Source: Prorocentrum cordatum (lineage: Eukaryota; Sar; Dinophyceae; Prorocentrales; Prorocentraceae). Taken from it: a stretch of 64,000 nucleotides of DNA. How positions within the stretch are numbered: the stretch's first letter is position 1; each line of letters opens with the position of its first letter. A model generated the notes under the pieces. The model had not been told where the DNA came from, made no database searches, and saw only the letters and a program-made list of their open reading frames with translations. The translations under genes and the position numbers were made by a program. Location: NCBI GenBank assembly GCA_963575745.1, contig CAUYUJ010016066.1, positions 196,001 through 260,000 of the forward strand. Reading direction: 5' to 3'. Of the stretch, positions 1-10,230 are shown in pieces.

Positions 1-330
1 CCGCTATCGGCCGGCCAGAGGGGGGAGTAAGAATATATTCGAGAGCGCGCGCGCGCGGAACTCGCAAAGGGTGGGGGGGTTCCCCCTTAGCTACCCCCCC
101 CCGTGGGCCCTACCTGGTGGAAGCTCCCCCCCCCTCCCTCCCTTTTTGGTCCCCCCCCCCCCAGAAGCTGCCCCCCCCCTCCCCCCCTTTTTGCCGCTCC
201 GGAAGCTACCCCCTCCGCCCCCCTTTTCCAAAGGGGAGGGGGGCTTAGCTCCCCCCCCCTTGGACCCCCCCTTCTGGAAACTCCCCCCCGTCCCCCCCCT
301 TCCTTGAACTCCCCCTTCTGGACGATCCTC
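1..330. repeat. C/G-run minisatellite with AGCT palindromes
   Basis: Long C and G homopolymer runs are separated by short palindromic cores such as AGCTCC and CGGAAGCT. The same kind of sequence recurs at 17,441-17,790, on the far side of the satellite, so the two blocks bracket the satellite array. Open frames here are proline/glycine-rich low-complexity translations and are not genes. Confidence 0.7.
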
Positions 331-532
331 CCCCGTCGCCGTCGTCGTTGCCGTCGCCGTCGCTCGACGTCTTCGTACGACGCCGTCGTCGTCCTCGTCG
401 TCGTTGTCGCCGGCGTCGCCGTCATTGTCGCCGTCTTCGCATGACCTCGTCGTGGTCGTCACGGCAAGGACGAGGTCATGCGAAGATGGCGACGGACGAC
501 GGACGACGCGCGACCGACGACCGACGACGACC
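331..532. repeat. CGT/CGC trinucleotide-rich tract
   Basis: Imperfect runs of GTC, GCC and GAC triplets, ending in a CGACGGACGACG-like tract just before the 56-bp satellite begins. No gene is visible. A longer and purer version of the same triplet repeat lies at 59,927-60,080. Confidence 0.65.
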
Positions 533-2048
533 AAGGGTCAGAGAAAACGAGACCACGACCCAGGGGCTGAGAAAACGAGGAAACGAAGCAGGGTCCGAGA
601 AAACTAACCCACGGCCCAGGGATCGAGAAAACGAGAAAACGAACCAGGGTCCCAGAAAACGAGCCAGGGTCCGAGAAAACGAGACCACGACCCAGGGGTC
701 GAGAAAACGCGAAAACGAACCAGGGTCCGATAAAACGAGACCACGCCCCAGGGGCCGAACAAACGAGACAACGAGAACACAAACCAGTGCCCGAGAAAAC
801 AAAACCCCGACCCAGGGGCCGACAAAACGAGACAACGAGAAAACGAACCAGGGCCCGAGAAAGCGAGAACACAACCAAAGGGCCGAGAAAACGAGAAAAA
901 CGAGAAAACGAACCAGAGCCCGAGAAAACGAAACAAAAACCCAGAAGCCAAGAAAACGAGAAAACGAGACAATGAACCAGGGTCCGAGCACACACGATAA
1001 CGACTCAGGGGCCGAGAACACGATAAAACGATAAAACAAGCCAAGGTCCGAGCAAATGAGACCACGACCCAGGCCGAGAAAATGCGAACATCGGTCCTAG
1101 AAAACGAGACCACGACCCAGGGGCCGACAAAACGAGACAACGAGAAAACGAACCAGCGTCCGAGAAAACGAAATCATGACCCAAGGGCCGAGAAAACAAG
1201 ACAACGAGAAAACTAACCAGGTTCCGAGAAAACTGGACCACGACCCAGGCGCCGAGAAAAGATGAAACGAGAACACGAACCAGCGACAGAGAAAACGAGA
1301 CCACGACCCAGGGTCAGAGAAAACAAGAAAACGAACCAGGGTCAGAAAAAAACGAGACCACGACTCAGGGGCCGAGAAAACGAGAAAACAAGAAAGCGAA
1401 CCATGGCCCGAGAAAACCCGAACCACGACCCATGGGCCGACAGAACGAGAAAACGAGAAAACGAAACGGGGTCCGATAAAACGAGGCCACGACCAAAGGG
1501 CAGAGAGAATGCGAAAACGGTAAAACAAACCAGGGTCAGAGAAAACTAAACAATGACCCATGAGCCGAGCAAACAAGAAAGCGAGAAAACGAACCAGGGT
1601 CCGAGAAAACAAGAACACGACCCAGGGGGCGATACAACAAAAAAACAACGAATCAGGGTCAGAGAAAACGAGACCACGACCCAGGGGCCGAGAACACGAG
1701 AAAACAAGACAACGAACCAGGGGCCGAGAAAACAAGACAAACATTCAGGGGCCAAGGAAACGAGACAACGAACAAGGGCCCGAGAAACCGAGACCACGAC
1801 CCAAAGGCCGAGACAGCGAGAAAACGCACCGGGGCCCGAGAAAACGAGACCACGACCCAGGGGCCGAGACAACGAGAAAACAAAAAAACGAACCAGGGTC
1901 AGAGAAAGCAAAACCACAATCCAGGGGCCGAGAAACGGAGAACACGAGAAACCGAGCCCGAGAAAACGGGACCACGATCCAGGGGCCGAGAAAACAAAAA
2001 ACGAACCAGTGTCAGAGAAAACGAGACCACGACCCAGGGGCCGAGAAC
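533..2048. repeat. 56-bp satellite array, left arm
   Basis: A degenerate tandem array whose unit is two related 28-bp halves. One half reads roughly CGAGAAAACGAGACCACGAC then CCAGGGGC; the other reads CGAGAAAACGAGAAAACGAA then CCAGGGTC. The array continues at 16,372-17,370, so it was one block before the LTR element inserted. Several frames stay open for 150-230 codons because the unit lacks stops and its length is not a multiple of three; the Arg/Glu/Asn/Thr-rich translations are artefacts of repetition. Confidence 0.9.
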
Positions 2049-2245
2049 TGTGTATGGGGTTAGAGTACAAAGGCACAGAACCCCTGATCCGTTGGTAGAG
2101 GAAAGGAGGGCAATATGGATATCTTTTCCTCCTGCACGATCAAAGGTCTGATCGATCTAGTCCAATACCTAAGCCCAAACGGCCAGGCGCAGGAGAGGTG
2201 AGGATAGGGAGTATATATGAGGGTATTATACGGGTTCTATTCGCA
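2049..2245 (-). repeat. LTR (3' LTR in element orientation)
   Basis: This 197-bp LTR is about 95% identical to 16,171-16,366; the differences are a few substitutions and one G indel near the end. The TG...CA ends and the adjoining AGAAC target duplication fix its borders. Confidence 0.9.
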
Positions 2246-2257
2246 CCCCCCGTCCCG
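2246..2257 (-). promoter_or_regulatory. polypurine tract
   Basis: Read on the minus strand, the bases immediately before the 3' LTR are CGGGACGGGGGG, followed directly by TGCGAATAG of the LTR. A G-rich tract touching the 3' LTR is the expected plus-strand priming site and agrees with a minus-strand orientation. Confidence 0.7.
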
Positions 2258-2992
2258 AATCCCGCCCGTGAGGGCAGGGCTCGGGAACAGGAGAAAAGAA
2301 CCCGTCACCCTTCTACTCCTCAAATCCTCAAGTCTGCAAGGCAGCTGAGCGTGAAATCTGCATCGCATCAGCTGCGTCCCAATCGCGACAGCGGTCACGA
2401 TTAGGCAAGAGAAGGTAAGAAGGATCACCGAAGGTCCCAGTTTCTTCGCCAAGCACACTTTGGCGCCCCCTCGGTGCGCCCCCCAAAAACGCTCCGGCAC
2501 CCGGGGGCGGAGAAGAATGAGACACGGGTGGGCGGAGCAAGAGGATCTGATCAAATTAAAGCAACATCAGAAGCTGCCGCGCCTAGGCGCGGCAGGTGTT
2601 GCCACCGGCTCTCAAGCGAGAGCTGGGCATCATATCGTTCTCAACGCAATGTCATTATATTGCGCAGAATAAACACAACATGTGAATTTATGAAGTCGTG
2701 TTGATGAACGCGATCGTGTTAAGGAACACGTCTAAATATAAAAACAAATGTCTGGCCATACGCAAAGTCGTGTTGATAAACATGAGAAGTTGCATGCATA
2801 AGTTCTGCATTTGGTTACTCCCCATCGGCGTTGCTCCTTAAGAGGCTGCCTTGGGTTTCACAAGTGCAAGTATGGCCACTTTTCTTGAATGGTGAAGTGG
2901 CCTAAGATTATAGTGTTATTCACCGCTCGAGGCGAACTTATATAAAGATGAAGTTCGAGCCAATCGAGCGGTGGGCCTTGCGGCCGACTACA
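2258..2992 (-). other. 3' untranslated region of the LTR element
   Basis: About 735 bp lie between the last ORF and the polypurine tract. I see no conserved protein in either strand. The sequence is less GC-rich than the coding part, and 2,640-2,900 contains similar short stretches around 'aagtcgtgttgatgaac' and 'aagtcgtgttgataaac'. Confidence 0.5.
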
Positions 2993-3670
2993 CTACGTGT
3001 TGCCTCTCGCGTAGAACCTCTGGTCCCACGCCCTGTGGCCATCCTCCGCGATGTAGCTCGTCGCGAAGGTCTCCCAGGGCGTCCTGGGGGCCCAGTGGCG
3101 AAACCTATCGTTGTGCAGCAAGTCGCGGACGTACACGAACTCATCGTTGTTGTCCGCGATGTATATCCAGCATTTGGCATTGTAGCCCCAGTATCTGGGG
3201 CCCCACTGGCTCTCCTCTAGGTTCTTGCACCACCACATCGCGTAGTCCTCCGTCCTGCGCGCCCTCTTGGCGCGGGGAGGCGTCGTTGGTCTGCGGCTGG
3301 CGTCGCTGCTCGGCCGCTGTGCGGCGTCGCTGCGCGGCCCAGCGGGCGTGTCATCCTGCGCGCCAGAGGCGCTGGATCCAGCAGCGTCGCCAGGAGCAGG
3401 GCGCGGCGGCGGCGGGCGCCGCGGCTGCCGCGGCTCCATGACGCCATGCGAATGTGAAGGGTGTGTATCAGGACCGATCGGATCGGCTCTAATCCCTGAA
3501 CTCACCCCCCTTTGATCTGCAGGGCCCATGGCAGGACCGATGGAAGCAAGCGCGGCAAGCTTCCGCTGCGTGACTTTCTCGCAAGTGCCATCCCCGCGGG
3601 GAAGGGCAATTGTGATAAGTCCACGTTCTTGCCTAGTGCCTCTATCGAGTCTACCTGTGTTCAACGCCAT
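2993..3670 (-). CDS. last ORF of the LTR element, unknown function
   Basis: A 225-residue open frame beginning at an ATG that overlaps the end of the preceding 1,450-residue ORF by 10 nt, in another frame. The N-terminal half is rich in Pro, Arg and Ala with a basic patch (PPRAKRARR) that could be a nuclear localisation or RNA-binding signal. The C-terminal part, from about residue 145, looks folded and is rich in Trp, Tyr and Phe (WGPRYWGYNAKCWIYIADNN, then WAPRTPWETF). It occupies the position of an accessory or env-like gene, but has no signal peptide or membrane segment. I do not recognise the family. Translation by reinitiation or frameshifting after the upstream ORF is possible, but inferred only from the overlap. 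Confidence 0.5.
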   Translation of the reverse strand: MALNTGRLDRGTRQERGLITIALPRGDGTCEKVTQRKLAALASIGPAMGPADQRGVSSGIRADPIGPDTHPSHSHGVMEPRQPRRPPPPRPAPGDAAGSSASGAQDDTPAGPRSDAAQRPSSDASRRPTTPPRAKRARRTEDYAMWWCKNLEESQWGPRYWGYNAKCWIYIADNNDEFVYVRDLLHNDRFRHWAPRTPWETFATSYIAEDGHRAWDQRFYARGNT

Positions 3671-6600
3671 TTCTTCCGACCAGCGAAGCCCTGCCTGACG
3701 CTGTGATCGTAAATATCACAAGCATCACGCATGTCTTCGACGGTGAAAGCCTTTTGGCCTTTATCGGCGCGAGCGGCTGTCATTTGGTGGTGGAACCGCA
3801 CATCGCTCAGGAAACGCTGAACGATATTGGCAAAAGGGTGGTATAGAGGTCTGTCGTCCTCAGTCTCGCCCATCAGCCTGCGCATGTGTGCAGGAGGGGG
3901 GCCTGCGTCGACCCACTTCTGATGCCTCTCCGCAGCTTTCTTCGCCAATCTCCTCAAGGTATCCTTTTCCTGACCAGGTGCGGAGCGCTTGCCCATCATC
4001 TGGACATGCGCTCCATCTATCATATACCTTGTGATGTCGTCCTGGGAGAGGGTCGTCTTGATCCAGTGGGTCAACTTCTGGAGGTGTGCTAGGTCGCTCT
4101 CCGCGGCACCACCTTTGCCGGTAGCACCTACAGCGACAGTGTACTGCCAGCAGGTGTCACAAATTGTACCGTCACCTGTGACGATTCCGAGAGATAAGAA
4201 ACGATCGCAATTTCGACATCGCGCAATATCATGCTGGATATCCTCTGGGGCCCCGGAGATCGCAAGGTGCTCACGAGATCCCCAGCGGGTGTCAAGGCCG
4301 CTGGCGAGAACACGGCCGATCTGATCCATGGCATCACGATTGATTTCAGCGGTCGGACGGGAGGCGATCGATCGGCCGATCCCCTCGATCTCGATCCTAG
4401 ACAGTCTTTCCCCCGGTAGTCCTGCGTGCCCGGAGGTGTCGGTGTCCGCAGTATCAGTAGCACCATGGTGTATGTTGTCCGTGCGGATGCGGGTGGCCTC
4501 TGCCTGCAAGAAGGCCTCATTGTCGCCCACCTTGCGGTCGATCTTTTTTTTATCGGCTATGATCTGTACCATGGTCTCTTGGTCAGGAACTGCGGAAGCA
4601 ACGCTGCCTGGATCCCTGGGGATATCCTGATCTGCGCCTGGATCGTCCTGATCAGGCGCGGCAAGTGTCTCCACCGGCTCCCTCCATACGGGGAAGCCTG
4701 GGTTGCCGTGTGTTTGGATGCACTTTGTGAAGAGAGCACGCAACGTATTGAGGGCAGGGTGGTTCTGATAGATAGCATGATTTGTGAAATCACTTAGCTC
4801 TTTGATGCTGTCTAATAATATGATGTGGTACACTTTGGAAATCCAATGAAATATGCCTGTGGCCGACTCCTCGATGACTTCTGGATCCAGGTAGTGTACC
4901 ATCTTTTTGAAGAAACAATCTGCACTGCAAATCGGTAAGTCGCGTGCCCATTGGTGGGTATGATTGTAATCCATGTGGTATACGTCTGTTTTTGGTCCAA
5001 ATTGTATCTCAAATCGTAAGTATGACTCTATCTTGTCCGCCACAATATTGGCCCTGCCAGTGTGTACCTCAAAAATTTGTTTCACCTTTATCATTGGTGA
5101 ATCCACCAACAACTCCGACGTCCAGCGGTATATGCGGTGGTCGTAGGATTGCAAGATCCATCTTGTACCGTCCTCTGGCTCGTAGTCGGGGTGGTTGAGG
5201 AATTCCTCTGGCGGGTCGATAATATTATCAAGGATGCTCGAGCCGATGTCCTCATCAGCGTGAATTTCTGCCGATAAATCTGCCTTCATGGTATCATTTG
5301 CTGCTTTCTCGTCATCTGTGGGTGTTATGCTCGACGCATCCACAATGACAGTTACCAGAGGCTCTTTGGATTGGCCTGCCTCGTGTCGGGATCCATCGTC
5401 GTCTGCTGTGGGATCCTCGGCAAGTGTTGCCGCCAGCTCGTCGGGATCGGGTGTCCGAGGAGCGGGGCGTCTGGTCGGCGTACGTGGGATACGTGGTTTG
5501 TAAATGCTCGGCATTCCAAGATATGGTAAATCACCTGCTTCTTTATACTTATAGATCTGGTCGCTGCATGAAGAGGGGCCCTCCAGTGCAACATTCATGT
5601 GACTCGGGTCGATGTTCGTACGTACTGGCAAAGCGAAGTCAACGCCCTTGAGGGGCATGTTTTTGTCGCAATACCATATGTTTACCCATCGTAGACCGTA
5701 GTTGAGAATAAGTATTTGCACCGCGAAGGATTTCTCGAAGACTCCGAAATGAATGATTGGTCCATAAATATGGCCCTTGTTCTTGCGCGCCTTCGTGTTG
5801 TAGTCGCCCTTGGGGAAGTGATTGTCGTAGTGGTAGCAATTGGTAGAGCCCCAAATTTTGACGATAATGAAGTCCCCCATGCGAGCATCATTGACGATGG
5901 GCCGCCGACCCCAATCTGTCTGCGTAATCTTTGATGTAATGGGTCGCAGGGCCTCTCTGCAATGTGATATAGCTATCAACCATTCCTTATCCTGTGTGTT
6001 GTGCGCACAACTGTTGACCATAGCACGGGCCATCGTCTCATCCAAAGCGTCGGCGTCAGATGTGTGGCCAGCGGGGGTCGCCCCCAGCTGAGGGGCGATT
6101 GGCCGCTGGGCCGATGATGCTGAGGCGGACTGTGTCTTTGGCTGCTGAGCCGTGTCATATGCCATGCCAGGTGGGGCAATCCCAGGCGGGTCATCGATTG
6201 TGTCTGTCCCAGGAGGAACAGCGCAAATCTCGTATTTGCTCAATGGTTGTCTCGCAGCCAGTGGCGGGAAAACCCAAGTAGTGCCTTCCGGCCATATCTG
6301 CCTGCCATGCTCACTGCGTGGTGTGAGACGGCGAATGGCGATGACTGCGGCGGCTGGAACCACGTCCTCAGTCATGATAGCACCTTGTGCTCCCAGCCAA
6401 AATCTGCATCCAGCCTTTGTTGCAATCTCCATGTTGATCACCAGCTCTACCTCGTTCTTGTAGAGCTTGAACTTGTACGATTGTGCCGAGGTGTGAGGAT
6501 TCTTTTGAACGTTGTCTATGTAGGTGCTGGAACTGAAGAATGCCTCCGTGCGTGGTGATCCTCGAAAGTATTTGTCTCTCTGAGAAGACGGATCGATATA

Positions 6601-8013
6601 GCCTGGGCTAATCCCTGACTTGAGGATGCTTCGCCAGGCACGAAATGTTGTGCCATGGTGGAGGTGCTTCGCGTCTGTCCATTGCAAGCTCTCCCAGCTC
6701 ATATTCCATGGTTTGGAGAGTGGATTGACGTAGCTGTGACCTCCAACGCATCTGATCGCGATAGCGCTGTTCCAATCGAAGCAGCTGGGATCGCCCCCGT
6801 CGGGGACTGGTTTGGCATATATCTCGATCTGGTTCTTCTGCGGGTCAATGTGCTTCTGGAGCGCACGAATGACGAAGATCGGGTAGTAATCAGTCCAATC
6901 CATGTATCCGTCTGGCTCACCATCCTTTTTGAAGTGTGCCATGGCCGCCTCGGTGGATGGTCCATTGTGTGGTGCGCGTTCTCTAAATTTCCACTGGGCC
7001 ATATCCTGAAACGATTTCCAATTGCTTGGAATCTTCCAATTGTGCTGTGCTGAGTTCGGCCATATGTCGATACGTCGATCATTGAACTGATTATTATGGA
7101 ACTTTTTGTAGTGAATCTCATGACGTAGCATTGTCGTGATGTCTTTGCTCATCCAAACAGGGTCACCAAGCCACTCCTCGAGCAGCTCAGGTCCGTAGCG
7201 TACCTCGTCGTACGGCGGGAGCGATATCCATTTCCACTCTGGGAAGCAACCAGACTGAACGATGTCAGGCGCGTGGGCGATCGCACAATCGTCGTATGAC
7301 AATTGGCTCATCCACTCATCGTTCTCCAAGCAAGCTATGCCATTGGTCGCGGACGTGCCCCGCAGCGGAGGAGGTACGCATGGATGATCATCCGCGCAAC
7401 CTGCTTGAAGCTTGTACGCACGAGGGGCGCACGCATTGTCGAATGTCGGGATCTGGCTGGTGTCCTCGTGCAAAGAACGCTCGCAACAGTCTTGCCACGA
7501 CAGAATGCACGCCGTATCCGATTGCTGGTCGGGAGAAGGTCCGTCGTCGGCAGGAGTTGCCTCCAGCTCCGCCGCCTCCACATCAGTGTCGTCATCGGGG
7601 ATCGGGACTGACGCGGCTGTCGGTAGCGGGGCTGGTGGCGAAGGATCGGCTGGCGTGCTAATCGGAAGCGGACCAGGCGGCAATGGCTCTGGTAGAGGGA
7701 TCGGCTGCGGGCCAGGCTGCAGTGGATCAGGCAGTGGGCCTGGTTGCACTGGCTGCCCGTCCTCGGTCTGCTGGTCTGTCCCAGCTGCCGCGCGCCAGAA
7801 GGTAGTTGGAACGTCGGCCTCGAGCCCCAATGCAAGCCGATCCAAGGCGTTCTGTGTAAAGAAACCTTTGCATGCTATAGTGGTGTCTTGGTTGTCAATA
7901 CGAGGACCAATACGATGAGAGTTCAATCTGTTGCCCTCTGCGATGATGCGTGATTTGGTCGAATCGCCATCGCCGTCCAAGTCAGTAATCTGCTGTAGGA
8001 ACTGCTCGTACAC
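3661..8013 (-). CDS. 1,450-residue post-integrase polyprotein with an ART/Tpt1-like domain
   Basis: The longest intact frame of the LTR element. A Pro-rich linker (about residues 85-150) precedes a Trp-rich region. At residues 453-455 it reads HGT within LHHGTTFRAW, followed by SILKSGISPG, a nearby Arg (RGSPR) and FFSSS, then a hydrophobic strand. That spacing resembles the Tpt1/KptA RNA 2'-phosphotransferase and other ADP-ribosyltransferase-fold enzymes (HGT, 'il..Gl.p', 'F.SS'). At residues 1266-1288 there is a zinc-ribbon pattern CX2C-X15-CX2C. No RT YxDD, RNase H or second integrase is visible. The upstream end is entered by a frameshift from 7,923-8,741. The domain assignment is by eye; the rest is unrecognised. 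Confidence 0.6.
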   Translation of the reverse strand: MYEQFLQQITDLDGDGDSTKSRIIAEGNRLNSHRIGPRIDNQDTTIACKGFFTQNALDRLALGLEADVPTTFWRAAAGTDQQTEDGQPVQPGPLPDPLQPGPQPIPLPEPLPPGPLPISTPADPSPPAPLPTAASVPIPDDDTDVEAAELEATPADDGPSPDQQSDTACILSWQDCCERSLHEDTSQIPTFDNACAPRAYKLQAGCADDHPCVPPPLRGTSATNGIACLENDEWMSQLSYDDCAIAHAPDIVQSGCFPEWKWISLPPYDEVRYGPELLEEWLGDPVWMSKDITTMLRHEIHYKKFHNNQFNDRRIDIWPNSAQHNWKIPSNWKSFQDMAQWKFRERAPHNGPSTEAAMAHFKKDGEPDGYMDWTDYYPIFVIRALQKHIDPQKNQIEIYAKPVPDGGDPSCFDWNSAIAIRCVGGHSYVNPLSKPWNMSWESLQWTDAKHLHHGTTFRAWRSILKSGISPGYIDPSSQRDKYFRGSPRTEAFFSSSTYIDNVQKNPHTSAQSYKFKLYKNEVELVINMEIATKAGCRFWLGAQGAIMTEDVVPAAAVIAIRRLTPRSEHGRQIWPEGTTWVFPPLAARQPLSKYEICAVPPGTDTIDDPPGIAPPGMAYDTAQQPKTQSASASSAQRPIAPQLGATPAGHTSDADALDETMARAMVNSCAHNTQDKEWLIAISHCREALRPITSKITQTDWGRRPIVNDARMGDFIIVKIWGSTNCYHYDNHFPKGDYNTKARKNKGHIYGPIIHFGVFEKSFAVQILILNYGLRWVNIWYCDKNMPLKGVDFALPVRTNIDPSHMNVALEGPSSCSDQIYKYKEAGDLPYLGMPSIYKPRIPRTPTRRPAPRTPDPDELAATLAEDPTADDDGSRHEAGQSKEPLVTVIVDASSITPTDDEKAANDTMKADLSAEIHADEDIGSSILDNIIDPPEEFLNHPDYEPEDGTRWILQSYDHRIYRWTSELLVDSPMIKVKQIFEVHTGRANIVADKIESYLRFEIQFGPKTDVYHMDYNHTHQWARDLPICSADCFFKKMVHYLDPEVIEESATGIFHWISKVYHIILLDSIKELSDFTNHAIYQNHPALNTLRALFTKCIQTHGNPGFPVWREPVETLAAPDQDDPGADQDIPRDPGSVASAVPDQETMVQIIADKKKIDRKVGDNEAFLQAEATRIRTDNIHHGATDTADTDTSGHAGLPGERLSRIEIEGIGRSIASRPTAEINRDAMDQIGRVLASGLDTRWGSREHLAISGAPEDIQHDIARCRNCDRFLSLGIVTGDGTICDTCWQYTVAVGATGKGGAAESDLAHLQKLTHWIKTTLSQDDITRYMIDGAHVQMMGKRSAPGQEKDTLRRLAKKAAERHQKWVDAGPPPAHMRRLMGETEDDRPLYHPFANIVQRFLSDVRFHHQMTAARADKGQKAFTVEDMRDACDIYDHSVRQGFAGRKKWR

Positions 8014-8741
8014 GACCCAGGTAACAGCGTGTGCATCCTGAGTTTCTCTCTCACGATTTTAAGGTGAACGGGCTCTCTCTTTTCAACTGAATCCCAAGAT
8101 GCCCACGCCCCGGGGTAGTCGTTGATCAGAAGCAGAAGATAGTTGAACAACTCGTCGTATGCATGGCCGAATGGATCATTATCGGGGATAGCCTTAGTAG
8201 GATCGCTCGGATCTGGTGCTGGTGGCTCTTTTACGAGTCCAGGGATGGGCATGCATGGATCGCTTGTTGCCAACGGCATTGATTTAGGCAAAGTACCGCT
8301 GGCGCGAGATGCCACCCAGGCGCAATGAGCCATTTCTCCTGCAGTCTGAGTCATCAGCGTCGTGAGGCTGAGGTTCCTCTTCCACTGGTTGGTCATCTTC
8401 TCACGAAATTGAAGAGCCTCCATAATCTCTGTGGCCTGGGTGTAGGCCTGTGTGCCCGTGTTCGGAGTCAGGATAGGAGGTCTGAATGGATAAGGCTGCG
8501 ATGGTAATGACTGGGTCAATGCACAGAAGTTGCGGTAACAGACTGCATCACAAAACTGAGTCGTAAGTGTCGCCAGATTGTGATTATTCTGTTTTGAATG
8601 CCAAGTCTGAGGCGTGACTCTGTCGTACGCATCAATCCAGTGGTCTGAGGGAAGACGTGATTGCATTGTCTTGATCAGATCGCCCGTGTGGTAGTCGAAG
8701 TTTGGGTGTGCGCCCCATTGTGCCGCTTTGCCTGGCCCCAT
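7923..8741 (-). CDS. LTR-element polyprotein segment, unknown function
   Basis: An open frame of 272 residues that continues the polyprotein between 8,632-9,078 and the 1,450-residue ORF. The last ~30 residues (Ser/Leu-rich, after KIVREKL) look out of frame, and the natural continuation moves to the 8,013 frame near 8,030. It is mostly helical-looking, with 'PFGHAYDELFNYLLLLINDYPGAW' as a conserved-looking block (split here for length by its PF and AW ends). No known domain is recognised. Single-base slips between segments fit decay or read errors. Confidence 0.45.
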   Translation of the reverse strand: MGPGKAAQWGAHPNFDYHTGDLIKTMQSRLPSDHWIDAYDRVTPQTWHSKQNNHNLATLTTQFCDAVCYRNFCALTQSLPSQPYPFRPPILTPNTGTQAYTQATEIMEALQFREKMTNQWKRNLSLTTLMTQTAGEMAHCAWVASRASGTLPKSMPLATSDPCMPIPGLVKEPPAPDPSDPTKAIPDNDPFGHAYDELFNYLLLLINDYPGAWASWDSVEKREPVHLKIVREKLRMHTLLPGSCTSSSYSRLLTWTAMAIRPNHASSQRATD

Positions 8742-9078
8742 GACGGTGGGGCAACGAAAAGTACTGCACCACGTCGATAAAACATGACAGATCCACTTTC
8801 ACATGTACTGGCATAAGCGTCGGGGCGCCGCCCTCGCACTCCATCTTGATGAGCTCGCGCGCGGAAGTAGGGGCGCGATCCTGATGGCGGCGTGTGTCCA
8901 ACATGGTTTGACCATGGTTAGCACACGCAATGTCGTTTGCACTCCAGACCACCATGGCGTTGAGGCCTCTGCAGTAGTGTCTTTGTTTCACAGATGCAGG
9001 AAATTCTTTAGCCCAATAACCCCATATAAGCTCATTTAATATACGCCAATCTTTCATGGGAGCATTGTCGTTCATCAA
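8632..9078 (-). CDS. LTR-element polyprotein segment, unknown function
   Basis: An open frame of 148 residues following 9,109-10,230 after a shift; the short stretch 9,032-9,108 is open in a further frame that ends MILMIRSQGLN. Readable parts include DWRILNELIWGYWAKEF and a Cys/His-containing VVWSANDIACANHGQT. The last ~35 residues run out of frame into the next segment at about 8,740. No family is recognised. Confidence 0.4.
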   Translation of the reverse strand: MMNDNAPMKDWRILNELIWGYWAKEFPASVKQRHYCRGLNAMVVWSANDIACANHGQTMLDTRRHQDRAPTSARELIKMECEGGAPTLMPVHVKVDLSCFIDVVQYFSLPHRHGARQSGTMGRTPKLRLPHGRSDQDNAITSSLRPLD

Positions 9079-9108
9079 CGTTAAGCCCCTGGCTGCGGAT
9101 CATGAGGA

Positions 9109-10230
9109 TCATGTTGCGCTGCTCGAGTGTGGGCTCAAACTGGTTTGCGAGGATAGCTGCGATACGGTTCTCCTGTACTTGCATGCGCCAGCCTCTGGCA
9201 ATCGAATGCAGTCCTGGCCAATCGCCGTGTCGTTCTCTTTGAACAATTCTTTGTAATTGCCAAAGGAGAATGCCCGCATCATAATGTCGTCGCGGATGAC
9301 GGTCGACAAGTGCTCGAGGGTGGCGCCGCCGATGTACTCTGCGCGGTTGGGGCACGGCATAAATAAAGGCACGAGGCCAACATTTGATGCCTTGGCAAGG
9401 GCATCTCGCTGCTGTGAGCTGTTGAGCTCGTCGATGCCGTGGCTGGGGTGCTTCCTATGCGCGGCGGCGTTGGATCCTTTCCTGGGGTGCATGATCCATG
9501 TGGAGTCCGTGTGCAGATTTGCCCATTTGTATGCGTGCCCTGACGGGCCGAAGGCATGATGAAGAAGAAGTCCCAGGTCCTCCTGTATGAGTGAAAGCCA
9601 CCCGTTGTCTGAAATAAGGGTAGAAACCAATCGACCACCACAGAACGCGCTGTATTTTGCTTGTGCAAGCTCTAGCGGATCAACAGCAACACCAGGAGTA
9701 AGACCAGGGTCCTCCTTGGTAGGCGTTTCTCCGGGTAGCACAGAGCCCTCCTCGTATGGCTGCCAATGATTCTCGTCATGCTCTGGGAGGATTGTCCAGC
9801 CGTCTGGGTGATCGGATGGTGTTGCCACCGTCTTGGGGCCTGATCCGATACCTCCAAATCCCCCGCGCGCAGTCAACCACGTGCTGAGCTTGCGGCGGAA
9901 TTTGCCTGTCTGGGTGAGATCGGAGAGCGCCCTCACTTCGGTGACGAGGTTATCCTCGACAACGTGGCCGAGGTGTCCCGCAGTATCTGGTGTCCTGGCC
10001 ATGCCAGGTGGACGTACGGGTAGTTTGATCGCAGCGCGATCAAGTTTAGGAGCGTAGCTGGGAGTCGTCAATCCATTACTGTACACATCGTGAGGCGCAC
10101 ACAGCCCATCTTTGTACAAGTATTTTGTATCCTGAACACTATCCTCAGCGTATTGCCCAAGAAATGCACTGCCAACTTTTGACCAATCGTTGTGCATCAT
10201 CATCCACTCTGCCTTCGTCGTGAGCTCCAT
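9109..10230 (-). CDS. LTR-element polyprotein segment after integrase, unknown function
   Basis: A 373-residue open frame immediately downstream of the integrase region, where a Ty1/copia RT would be expected. It has none of the RT signatures (no YxDD, no DxxxAFL-type block). It contains a GGFGGIGSG glycine-rich turn, a Trp-rich stretch around WTILPEHDENHWQPY, and a segment with HPRKGSN and RKHPSHGIDEL that could be a basic nucleic-acid-binding patch. The last ~25 residues are in the wrong frame. Function unknown; it is read as part of a larger post-integrase polyprotein. Confidence 0.45.
   Translation of the reverse strand: MELTTKAEWMMMHNDWSKVGSAFLGQYAEDSVQDTKYLYKDGLCAPHDVYSNGLTTPSYAPKLDRAAIKLPVRPPGMARTPDTAGHLGHVVEDNLVTEVRALSDLTQTGKFRRKLSTWLTARGGFGGIGSGPKTVATPSDHPDGWTILPEHDENHWQPYEEGSVLPGETPTKEDPGLTPGVAVDPLELAQAKYSAFCGGRLVSTLISDNGWLSLIQEDLGLLLHHAFGPSGHAYKWANLHTDSTWIMHPRKGSNAAAHRKHPSHGIDELNSSQQRDALAKASNVGLVPLFMPCPNRAEYIGGATLEHLSTVIRDDIMMRAFSFGNYKELFKENDTAIGQDCIRLPEAGACKYRRTVSQLSSQTSLSPHSSSAT

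Noticed and set aside
533-2048. CRISPR-like direct repeats of about 28 bp
   Set aside because: Units are contiguous with no unique spacers, degenerate, and in a eukaryotic retroelement context: a satellite, not a CRISPR array.
533-2098. ORFs of 150-230 codons rich in Arg, Glu, Asn and Thr
   Set aside because: They are translations of the 56-bp satellite in several frames; the same happens on both strands.
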